A stretch of DNA of 12,089 nucleotides from Bacillota bacterium (GTDB lineage: Bacteria; Bacillota; Sulfobacillia; RBS10-35; JAJYVN01), in the NCBI GenBank assembly GCA_021827805.1, contig JAKAUG010000049.1:1-12089 (forward strand), given 5' to 3'. Shown here in pieces: positions 1 to 6,702 of this stretch (within the stretch, counting starts at the first letter, position 1; the number at the start of each line of letters is the position of its first letter). Below the pieces are notes generated by a model. The model saw only the letters and a program-made list of their open reading frames with translations. It was not told where the DNA came from and searched no databases. The translations under genes and the position numbers were made by a program.

Positions 1-1257
<1,257 letters not shown>

Positions 1258-1360
1258 CCGCCCCCCCCGGAGAGCCCGGGGGGACGGCGCTGCGCACCCG
1301 CTCAACGAAACTTCCCCACCCTGTTCCCTCTGCGCCTGTCGCGGTACAACCGCGAGGGCG
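1258..1360 (+). other. 23S-5S internal transcribed spacer with two hairpins
   Basis: This spacer contains no tRNA. It has an 8-bp all-G/C hairpin (1263-1270 with 1276-1283, loop AGAGC). It also has a perfect 7-bp hairpin with a 3-base loop (1339-1345 with 1349-1355), ending six bases before the 5S gene. Their positions, just after mature 23S and just before mature 5S, suggest signals or by-products of rRNA processing. That role is inferred from position only. Confidence 0.7.
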
Positions 1361-1478
1361 TTCCGGTGGCTATGGCGGAGGGGTTCCACCCGTTCCCATC
1401 CCGAACACGGCCGTGCCCCCCTCCCGCGCCCATGGTACTGAGCGGGTGACTGCTCGGGAGAGTCGGTCGCTGCCGGGA
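1361..1478 (+). rRNA. rrf: 5S ribosomal RNA
   Basis: This is a complete 5S rRNA of about 118 bases. The ends pair to form helix I: TTCCGGTGGC at 1361-1370 with GCTGCCGGGA at 1469-1478, including wobbles. The conserved loop segment TTCCCATCCCGAACACGG is present at 1393-1410, and the 3' half carries the usual GGTACTG and GGGAGAGT blocks. It completes the 23S-5S order of a standard rRNA operon. The ends could be off by one or two bases. Confidence 0.96.
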
Positions 1479-1489
1479 CATCATTGAGA

Positions 1490-1528
1490 CGGAAGGGCGG
1501 GGTCGCCTATGGCGGCCCCGCCCTTCCG
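1490..1528 (+). terminator. Strong hairpin closing the rRNA operon
   Basis: An 18-bp stem (1490-1507 with 1511-1528) has only one G-U wobble (1503/1515) and a 3-base TAT loop, starting twelve bases after the 5S 3' end. The position and stability fit the end of the rRNA transcript. There is no T-run after it (GCGCCTCTTGCTG follows), so it is not a classical intrinsic terminator. It may act with Rho, be a U-less terminator, or be a 3' processing or stability structure. Confidence 0.65.
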
Positions 1529-1894
1529 CGCCTCTTGCTGATCAGGCGCGGACGATGTCCACCCCCGCTCGTTGAGCGGAACCGTCGTTTGGGTCTGCGA
1601 GGACCGACGCTGTTGCTGAAGATCCCGGGCAACATCCGCGCAGGCGCAGGGGTTGGTCGGCGACCCACGGGGCCACAGCCTCTGAGCGCCGACCTCGGCC
1701 GCCAGCGGTTCGGTGCGGGATCATTGCCGGCGCGCCGTGCGCCCAGGCTCATCAACGCTCCTCGCATGATCGCTCCCATGGCGGCCCGCGGAGCGCGGTC
1801 CTGGTGGCGCCCCCGCGGTGGCCCATCCGGGCACCGGGTCTTGAAACACGCCAACCGCGCTCGCGTCACAACCGCAGAATCGTGCCCACAGGGT

Positions 1895-1915
1895 GACCTC
1901 GCAGGCAGCGAGGTC
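1895..1915. repeat. Perfect 8-bp hairpin
   Basis: GACCTCGC (1895-1902) pairs perfectly with GCGAGGTC (1908-1915) across a 5-base loop AGGCA. It is followed immediately by the palindrome CTCGCGAG (1916-1923). CGCGAGGAG (1918-1926) can also pair with CTCCTCGCG at 1998-2006, so the segment could form a larger multi-branched RNA fold. The function is unknown. Confidence 0.6.
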
Positions 1916-2012
1916 CTCGCGAGGAGACGCGACCGTCGCCCACGGGGGAATCCCGCGCTGGATGAGGCCGAACGCGGCACCCGGCACCCGGGAATGCCTC
2001 CTCGCGCGGTGG

Positions 2013-2070
2013 GACCGATGCTTCGGGCGCGATCCCGTTCGGTTCAGGCGTCGCGCCCGAAGCATCGGTC
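2013..2070. repeat. Perfect 20-bp inverted repeat (stem-loop) in intergenic region
   Basis: Bases 2013-2032 are the exact reverse complement of 2051-2070, separated by an 18-base loop (2033-2050). No T-run follows on the plus strand. The stem is too long and exact to be expected by chance here. It could be a factor-dependent terminator, a structured regulatory RNA, or a palindromic repeat element. No second copy was seen in the window. Confidence 0.8.
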
Positions 2071-2306
2071 GCTCCCACTGCCGGAGCCGCGGGCCGACAA
2101 CCGCCGACCTGCCCTCACCCTGCCCTCCCGGAGTTGCATCCCGCGCCGCTGTCGCTGCGCTCCGCGTCCTGGCTGAGGATTCGCCACAACGTGCCGGCGA
2201 TCAGCGGGCGGCGGCGCCGTGTCCAGGGGACGCGCAACGTGGAAGGTGCGCCGACAGGACGAGCACGGTCCATTGCCGAAAACCCTTCGCCGGGGGTGCG
2301 AGCAGC

Positions 2307-3341
2307 ATGGTGGGCGTGGGCATCGTGGGGTACGGGTACGCCGGACGGAGCTTTCACAGCTATCTGGTTCCCCTGGCCCATGGACTCGAGCTTCGGGCGA
2401 TCGCCAGCAGCAGTTCGGAAAAGCGCGAGCGCATCGTTCGCGAGCGTGGCTGCCGCGCGGTGGCCACCTTGGACGAACTTCTGGCGGATCCAGCGATCGA
2501 TCTCATCGTGCTGGCAACGCCGCATGACACGCACGCCGCGTTGGCGATCCGGGCCCTGGAGGCAGGCAGGCACGTGGTTACCGACAAGGTGATGTGCCTG
2601 TCCGTTGCCGAGGCGGATGCCATGATCGCGGCGGCCGAGCGCGCAGGCAAGCTCCTCAGTGTCTTCCACAACCGGCGTTGGGACTGGGACTACCAGACCC
2701 TGCGCCAGGTGATCGCCTCGGGCCTCTTGGGCCGGCCGTACCTCTTTGAATCCGCGGTGATGACCTACGGGGCGCCGCGGGGCTGGCGGGCCGACTCCGA
2801 ACGCAGCGGTGGGGTCCTTTACGACTGGGGTGCCCATCTGCTCGATCAGGCGCTGCAGCTGGTCGACGCCCCCGTGGTCGAGGTGGGGAGCCACGTGGTC
2901 CACGCCCAGCAGGAGCCGCCGATCGGCAACCTGGGGCGGATCTCCCTGCGCTTCGCCAACGGGGTGCTCTTCGAGATCACCTGTGGCAACCTGGCGCGCC
3001 AGTCCAAGCCCCGCTGGTTCGTCCTGGGGGATCGCGGCTCGCTGATCCGCGAGGGCCTCGATCCACAGGAGCCCGCGATGAACCGCGGGAACATCGACGC
3101 GGCTCGCGAGGAGCCCGCGGCCCGCTGCCGGGTGCGCACCACCGTGGCAGACGCGCCCGCCGAGTTGCAGGTCGACTCCGTGCGCAGCAGTTGGAAATCC
3201 TATTACCAGAACATCAGCGACGTCCTGCACGGCAAGGCGGACCTGGCTGTCACCCCGCAGAGCGTGCGCCGCGCCATGGCGGTGTACGAGGCGGCCACAG
3301 AGAGCCAGCGGCTCGGGCACAGCGTTCCCGTGAGCATCTGA
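2307..3341 (+). CDS. Gfo/Idh/MocA family NAD(P)-dependent oxidoreductase
   Basis: The 344-residue protein belongs to the Gfo/Idh/MocA dehydrogenase family, which reduces or oxidises sugars, inositols and related polyols in the cytoplasm using NAD(H) or NADP(H). The N-terminal Rossmann domain shows a nucleotide-binding glycine motif, GYGYAG, at residues 8-13. The C-terminal substrate domain carries the family signature GGVLYDWGAH (168-177), with the conserved His177. The usual EKP motif after strand five is replaced by D93-K94-V95, keeping the lysine but not Glu or Pro. ATG at 2307 was chosen because the Rossmann fold begins at once there; the open frame continues upstream to 1893 without homology-like sequence. 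A run of Gs (2292-2296) may serve as a weak ribosome binding site. The gene appears to stand alone, and the substrate cannot be told from sequence. Confidence 0.9.
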   Translation: MVGVGIVGYGYAGRSFHSYLVPLAHGLELRAIASSSSEKRERIVRERGCRAVATLDELLADPAIDLIVLATPHDTHAALAIRALEAGRHVVTDKVMCLSVAEADAMIAAAERAGKLLSVFHNRRWDWDYQTLRQVIASGLLGRPYLFESAVMTYGAPRGWRADSERSGGVLYDWGAHLLDQALQLVDAPVVEVGSHVVHAQQEPPIGNLGRISLRFANGVLFEITCGNLARQSKPRWFVLGDRGSLIREGLDPQEPAMNRGNIDAAREEPAARCRVRTTVADAPAELQVDSVRSSWKSYYQNISDVLHGKADLAVTPQSVRRAMAVYEAATESQRLGHSVPVSI

Positions 3342-3431
3342 AGCTGTGGGGGCCTGCCCGGCGCGCCCGGTCCGGGGAGGTTACAGTTGCGTTACGGAGG
3401 GGCGGGGCGGTCTAACGACGGGTGCACCCTG

Positions 3432-3458
3432 GGTATACTGGCTATACTCGGTACAATC
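3432..3458 (+). promoter_or_regulatory. Three tandem -10-like hexamers upstream of the lipoprotein gene
   Basis: Three 9-base units follow one another: GGTATACTG, GCTATACTC and GGTACAATC. Each holds a -10-like hexamer (TATACT at 3434, TATACT at 3443, TACAAT at 3452). This is strikingly AT-rich for the surroundings. No good -35 box is visible at 17 bases for any of them. A small palindrome, GACCTGAGGTC (3462-3472), lies just downstream and could be an operator. The lipoprotein start lies about 50 bases after the cluster. Confidence 0.5.
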
Positions 3459-3491
3459 CCGGACCTGAGGTCTGGGGACAGTCGAATCGGC

Positions 3492-3497
3492 AGGAGG
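3492..3497 (+). promoter_or_regulatory. Ribosome binding site supporting a TTG start
   Basis: A perfect AGGAGG lies 8 bases before TTG at 3506. It picks that codon over the upstream in-frame GTG at 3422, which would put the -10-like cluster inside the coding sequence. Confidence 0.8.
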
Positions 3498-3505
3498 CCA
3501 CCCAG

Positions 3506-4747
3506 TTGCCTCGGGGGTTCCCGGTCCCGGCGCCACTGCGCGTGCTGGGTGCGGCGTGTTTCGTTGCGGCACTCGCACTGGTCGGGTGTACGCGCGGCGG
3601 GTCCACGCCCCTGCTGCCCCCGGTGGTCCTTGCCGACCCCACCGGGCTTCCTGTGCTGCCCGCCGTTCAGCTGTGGTCCACCACGGTGCCCATGCCGCTG
3701 ACGGTCAGCATGGCTGGGGATGGCTCCGCCGTGGCCGGGTCCTCCCTCGACGCGAATGGCAATCCGGCCCCCTGGGCGTTCAACAGTCAAGGTGGCGTGA
3801 TCCCCCTCCCGGGGGCGGTGGGCAGTGCGGTCTTCGCCCTGCCGGGCTCGCTGGTGGCCGTCGGTCCCGGGGTTGCCGACCCTCCGGGACCCACGACCAT
3901 CATTGGTGCTGACGGGCCGCTTTGGTCCAGGGCCACCGTGGGGCCGGTGGACGTGGTGGCGAACGCAACGGGCTCTCGGATCGGTGTGGTGGATGACGGC
4001 AACGACGTGGCCGCCGAGCTCGCCCTCACCGCCGCGGGGACGTTGACGCCGCTGGCCGTGCCGCGGCTGGACCAGCTGGGCCCCTCCGCGGCCATGCAGT
4101 TCGATCCCCAGGGGCACGCCCTGGTCGTGGACGCCCGTGGCGCGACGCTCCTTGGCCTGAACGGGCAGCAACTGTGGCACCTTGGGCTGAACACCGGAGG
4201 CGTCGCATATGATGCTGTGGTGGACGCCGACGGTGGTGGCGTCACCGCGGCCACAGCCGGCAGTGACCACACCCTCTATCGCTTCGCGCTGGAGTCTGGA
4301 CGGCTGCGTCCGACCTGGGTCCAGGCCCTGCCGGCCGGCGGCACGGACCAGCTGCTGGGGGGCCCCCCCGGCGAGGTTGTCGTTGTCGGCGTGGGAGATC
4401 CCGCGACGCTGGCCATGTATCAGACCAGCGATGGCGCGCAGCGGTGGCAGGTGACCCTGCCCACCGTCGCACAGGGCGCGGCCCCCCCGGAGATCACCGG
4501 CGCGGCCGTCAGCCCGGCCGGAGACGTGGAACTTGCGGTTCAGTCTTGCACGGACACGGGAGGATCGTGCATTCTTAAGCTGGATGGGGATGGCCAGCCG
4601 ACCGGCGTGGTGGATTTGCCCATCGGGGCGGAGGTGCAGCTGGCCGCCGACGGCGAGGCTGCGGCCGTGGTGGCTCCGGGCGCGGGTGCTTTCGCCACTC
4701 TGAGCTGGCTCGCCCTGGCTCCGCCGTCCAGCTGGCGTGGCGCATGA
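3506..4747 (+). CDS. Putative exported lipoprotein with beta-propeller-like repeats
   Basis: This 413-residue protein starts at TTG, set by the AGGAGG 8 bases upstream. Its N-terminus is a lipoprotein signal peptide: a short region with Arg3 and Arg12, a hydrophobic core (about 13-25), and a lipobox LVGC with Cys28 as the predicted lipidated residue. The mature part is rich in Gly, Ala, Val and Asp and contains repeated strands resembling PQQ/quinoprotein-type propeller blades. Examples are the segments ending in LNGQQLWHL (around Trp224) and TSDGAQRWQV (around Trp314), with a possible first blade at LWST (residue 56). Such propellers are usually scaffolds or binding modules on the outer face of the membrane. 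No catalytic motif was recognised, and the precise function is unknown. It lies between an oxidoreductase and rho with its own putative promoter, so it is probably a separate unit. Confidence 0.8.
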   Translation: MPRGFPVPAPLRVLGAACFVAALALVGCTRGGSTPLLPPVVLADPTGLPVLPAVQLWSTTVPMPLTVSMAGDGSAVAGSSLDANGNPAPWAFNSQGGVIPLPGAVGSAVFALPGSLVAVGPGVADPPGPTTIIGADGPLWSRATVGPVDVVANATGSRIGVVDDGNDVAAELALTAAGTLTPLAVPRLDQLGPSAAMQFDPQGHALVVDARGATLLGLNGQQLWHLGLNTGGVAYDAVVDADGGGVTAATAGSDHTLYRFALESGRLRPTWVQALPAGGTDQLLGGPPGEVVVVGVGDPATLAMYQTSDGAQRWQVTLPTVAQGAAPPEITGAAVSPAGDVELAVQSCTDTGGSCILKLDGDGQPTGVVDLPIGAEVQLAADGEAAAVVAPGAGAFATLSWLALAPPSSWRGA

Positions 4748-4917
4748 GGTCTGAGTCCCCAGGGAATGCTCCGCGCGGGAGCGGTCCAGGATCTCGGCGA
4801 ACGCAGCTTCGGTCAGAGCCGACCCTTCCACCACCGGCGTTCACCAACCGCAGAGTTTTCAGGAGGCGGTTTTCCCTATCGCTCCGACCCGCCGCGGAAC
4901 TTCCCTCTGGGGTTGAA

Positions 4918-4950
4918 CACTGCGCGGCACCGAGACGAGCACGCGCAGTG
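4918..4950. repeat. 9-bp stem-loop in the rho leader
   Basis: CACTGCGCG (4918-4926) is the exact reverse complement of CGCGCAGTG (4942-4950), with a 15-base loop. It could be an attenuation or autoregulation structure, or a binding site. No T-run follows. Confidence 0.55.
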
Positions 4951-5020
4951 CGCCGCTCTGCGGACCTGGAACTGGTATGGCCCGGTCCGCCCGCACATGG
5001 CATCACGCCGACACATGATG

Positions 5021-5026
5021 AGGAGG
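5021..5026 (+). promoter_or_regulatory. AGGAGG ribosome binding site placed for a CTG start of rho
   Basis: A perfect AGGAGG lies 7 bases before CTG at 5034, which is in frame with rho. It lies 37 bases before the first conventional start, GTG at 5064, too far to serve it directly. A second purine run, GGAGGAG at 5036-5042, is 21 bases from that GTG, also too far. Confidence 0.6.
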
Positions 5027-5063
5027 TAGCGCCCTGGAGGAGAACAAAGGGGGCAAGGGGGCC

Positions 5064-6338
5064 GTGGGCAGCGCCCAGGCTGCCGACCTGGAGTCTCTGA
5101 CCCTGCGCGAACTGTATCGCATGGCCCGTGAACTGGAGATCGTCGGCTACTCATCCCTGCGCAAGCGCGAACTGGTCATGGAGATCACCAAGGCTCGGAC
5201 GGAGAAGGATGGCCTCATCTACGCCCGCGGCATCCTGGACATCATGCCCGAGGGGTACGGGTTTCTGCGACCCGTGGGGTATCTGCCCAGCAACGAGGAT
5301 GTCTACGTCTCGCCGTCCCAGATACGGCGCTTTGATCTCCGCACCGGCGATCTGGTGGCCGGCTACGCCCGGCCCCCGAAGGAGAACAGCCCGGAACGGT
5401 ACTTCGGAATGCTGCGCATCGAGCAGATCAACGACGTCAGTCCCGAGGAGGCCGCGGAGCGCCTCCCCTACGACAGCCTCACGCCGATCTTTCCGACCGC
5501 GCGGTTCACCCTGGAGACCAGCCCCATCAGGATTTCCTCGCGCCTGATCGACCTTGTGGCTCCCATCGGCAAGGGGCAGCGCGCGATGGTCGTCTCCCCG
5601 CCCAAGGCCGGTAAGACCATGCTCCTCAAGGACATCGCCAACAGCATCAGCCGCAACTACCCCGAGGCGCACATCATGGTCCTGCTGATCGACGAGCGCC
5701 CCGAGGAGGTCACGGACATGGAGCGGTCCGTGAACGGCGAGGTTCTGGCCTCCACCTTCGACAACCAGCCTGAGAACCACGTCAAGCTGGCGGAGATCGC
5801 CATCGAGCGCGCCAAGCGTCTGGTGGAGCACAAGCGTGATGTCGTCGTGCTCCTGGACAGCATCACCCGGCTGGCGCGGGCCTACAATCTGGTGACACCT
5901 CCGTCGGGCCGCACACTCTCCGGAGGTTTGGATCCCGCCTCCCTGCACCGCCCCAAGCGCTTTCTGGGCGCGGCGCGCAACATCGAGGAGGGGGGCAGCC
6001 TGACGATCATCGCCACCGCTCTGGTCAACACGGAGAGTCGGATGGACGAGGTCATCTACGAGGAGTTCAAGGGCACCGGCAACATGGAGTTGCACCTGGA
6101 CCGCAAGCTGTCCGAGCGACGCATGTTTCCCGCCGTGGACATCAAGAAGTCCGGAACGCGGCGTGAAGAGCTGCTCCTCACGCGCGACGAGATGGAGGTC
6201 ATGTGGCTGTTCCGTCGCACCACGGCGAACATGGAGCCCACCCAGGTGCTGGAGCTCATGATGGACCGTCTGCAGAAGACCAAGGACAACGCGGAGTTCC
6301 TGGACCTGATTCGCCGCGAGGCCAGGCTCACCGTCTAG
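5064..6338 (+). CDS. rho: Transcription termination factor Rho
   Basis: Rho is a hexameric RNA-dependent ATPase and helicase that ends transcription of untranslated RNA. The 424-residue frame matches the standard length. In order it shows the N-terminal helical domain (about 8-45), the cold-shock-like RNA-binding domain with EGYGFLRP and the block [18 protein letters not shown], and the RecA-like motor. Walker A is PPKAGKT with G183-K184-T185. Walker B ends at Asp265 in the VVLLDS strand. Further downstream come the Q-loop region [11 protein letters not shown] and the R-loop FKGTGN. There is no long insertion of the actinobacterial kind. GTG at 5064 is the first conventional start. However, an in-frame CTG at 5034 has a perfect AGGAGG 7 bases upstream and would add ten residues (MEENKGGKGA). 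Homology begins after both. The gene is probably transcribed alone, since rpmE has its own promoter. Confidence 0.97.
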   Translation: MGSAQAADLESLTLRELYRMARELEIVGYSSLRKRELVMEITKARTEKDGLIYARGILDIMPEGYGFLRPVGYLPSNEDVYVSPSQIRRFDLRTGDLVAGYARPPKENSPERYFGMLRIEQINDVSPEEAAERLPYDSLTPIFPTARFTLETSPIRISSRLIDLVAPIGKGQRAMVVSPPKAGKTMLLKDIANSISRNYPEAHIMVLLIDERPEEVTDMERSVNGEVLASTFDNQPENHVKLAEIAIERAKRLVEHKRDVVVLLDSITRLARAYNLVTPPSGRTLSGGLDPASLHRPKRFLGAARNIEEGGSLTIIATALVNTESRMDEVIYEEFKGTGNMELHLDRKLSERRMFPAVDIKKSGTRREELLLTRDEMEVMWLFRRTTANMEPTQVLELMMDRLQKTKDNAEFLDLIRREARLTV

Positions 6339-6341
6339 GCT

Positions 6342-6370
6342 TTGCTCCGGGCGGCCCGGCGTGCTAAACT
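6342..6370 (+). promoter_or_regulatory. Sigma-70-type promoter for rpmE
   Basis: The -35-like TTGCTC (6342-6347) and -10 TAAACT (6365-6370) are separated by exactly 17 bases. The -10 is preceded by TGC (6362-6364), an extended -10. Transcription should start near 6377, giving a leader of about 28 bases before the rpmE GTG. The element begins four bases after the rho stop codon. Confidence 0.65.
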
Positions 6371-6404
6371 GAAATGCTGATCTGTGCTGGAGCGGGGTGT
6401 GCGT

Positions 6405-6626
6405 GTGAAAGAGGGCATCCATCCCAACTATGCGCCCACAGTGGCCACCTGCGCCTGTGGCGCCACTTACAGGGTTTCCTCGACGAAGGCGAAGCTGAGG
6501 GTCGACGTGTGCGGCAACTGCCATCCCTTTTACACGGGCAAGCAGCGCCTGGTGGACACCGGCGGGCGGATCGACCGCTTCCGGCGCAAGTACGCGGCCA
6601 ACAAGGGTGGGACCCAGGGCCAGTAG
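6405..6626 (+). CDS. rpmE: 50S ribosomal protein L31, zinc-binding type
   Basis: The 73-residue protein bridges the 50S and 30S subunits in the ribosome. It shows the family opening KEGIHPNY, then the zinc ligands C16-x-C18 and C36-x-x-C39, then HPFYTGKQ (40-47) and [14 protein letters not shown] (50-63). With all four cysteines present it is the zinc-containing form, not the cysteine-free paralogue made under zinc shortage. GTG at 6405 is preferred because it gives the conserved start MKEGIHPNY, with GGGG (6394-6397) 7 bases upstream. An in-frame GTG at 6384 would add seven unconserved residues. It sits between rho and the DUF1385 gene, as in many Firmicutes, but has its own promoter and terminator. 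Confidence 0.96.
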   Translation: MKEGIHPNYAPTVATCACGATYRVSSTKAKLRVDVCGNCHPFYTGKQRLVDTGGRIDRFRRKYAANKGGTQGQ

Positions 6627-6640
6627 CGCCCTGGGGCGCG

Positions 6641-6668
6641 GGAGCAGGGGCAGCCCTGCTCCTTTTGT
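6641..6668 (+). terminator. Intrinsic terminator after rpmE
   Basis: A perfect 9-bp GC-rich stem, GGAGCAGGG (6641-6649) with CCCTGCTCC (6654-6662), has a 4-base loop and is followed at once by TTTTGT. It is the clearest classical intrinsic terminator in the window. A second small hairpin (GCGCCC/GGGCGC, 6626-6639) stands just before it. Confidence 0.85.
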
Positions 6669-6687
6669 GTCCTCGCGACCCGACCCC

Positions 6688-6694
6688 AGGGAGG
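6688..6694 (+). promoter_or_regulatory. Ribosome binding site fixing the DUF1385 start
   Basis: AGGGAGG lies 8 bases before GTG at 6703. It favours this start over the in-frame GTG at 6607, which lies inside rpmE. Confidence 0.75.
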
Positions 6695-6702
6695 CGCTGG
6701 TT

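Larger units (their letters stand above)
1529..2306. other. Gene-free, structure-rich intergenic region
   Basis: No convincing coding sequence is seen in these ~780 bases. Long open frames on both strands are arginine- and proline-rich, lack recognisable motifs, and reflect the scarcity of stops in GC-rich DNA. One of them is only the upstream extension of the oxidoreductase frame. The region contains several inverted repeats: a 6-bp hairpin (1565-1579, CCGCTC/GAGCGG), an 8-bp hairpin (1895-1915), a 9-bp long-range pair (1918-1926 with 1998-2006) and a 20-bp hairpin (2013-2070). No tRNA, tmRNA, SRP RNA or RNase P RNA consensus was recognised. No clear -35/-10 pair for the downstream gene was found. 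Confidence 0.6.
4748..5033 (+). other. Leader / intergenic region upstream of rho
   Basis: No convincing gene is present in these ~290 bases. They include a small hairpin soon after the lipoprotein stop (GCTCC/GGAGC near 4769) and a perfect 9-bp stem at 4918-4950. There is also a ten-codon mini-frame MASRRHMMRR (4997-5029) whose stop overlaps the rho ribosome binding site. Rho is commonly autoregulated through its leader in other bacteria, so these elements may control rho. That role is inferred from position. No confident -35/-10 pair was found. Confidence 0.5.

Noticed and set aside
1258..1360. Search for a tRNA in the 23S-5S spacer.
   Set aside because: The spacer is only ~100 bases, its hairpins do not form a cloverleaf, and no T-loop consensus is present.
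2005..2020. A T-box-like string (GGTGGGACCG) followed by a long hairpin, suggesting a tRNA-sensing T-box leader.
   Set aside because: The match to the T-box core is partial. The matching 3' antiterminator arm, the stem I motifs and a T-run are missing. The next gene is an oxidoreductase, not a synthetase or amino-acid gene.
1507..2065. Long minus-strand open frames in the intergenic region.
   Set aside because: They are arginine-rich with no motif or plausible ribosome binding site, and are expected from stop-poor GC-rich DNA.
1893..2306. Upstream in-frame extension of the oxidoreductase, which would add 138 residues.
   Set aside because: The extension is Arg/Pro-rich, has no recognisable domain, crosses the 20-bp hairpin, and the Rossmann fold begins right at 2307.
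3422..3505. GTG at 3422 as the lipoprotein start.
   Set aside because: It would place the promoter-like repeats in the coding sequence and put 28 residues ahead of the signal peptide. TTG at 3506 has a perfect AGGAGG.
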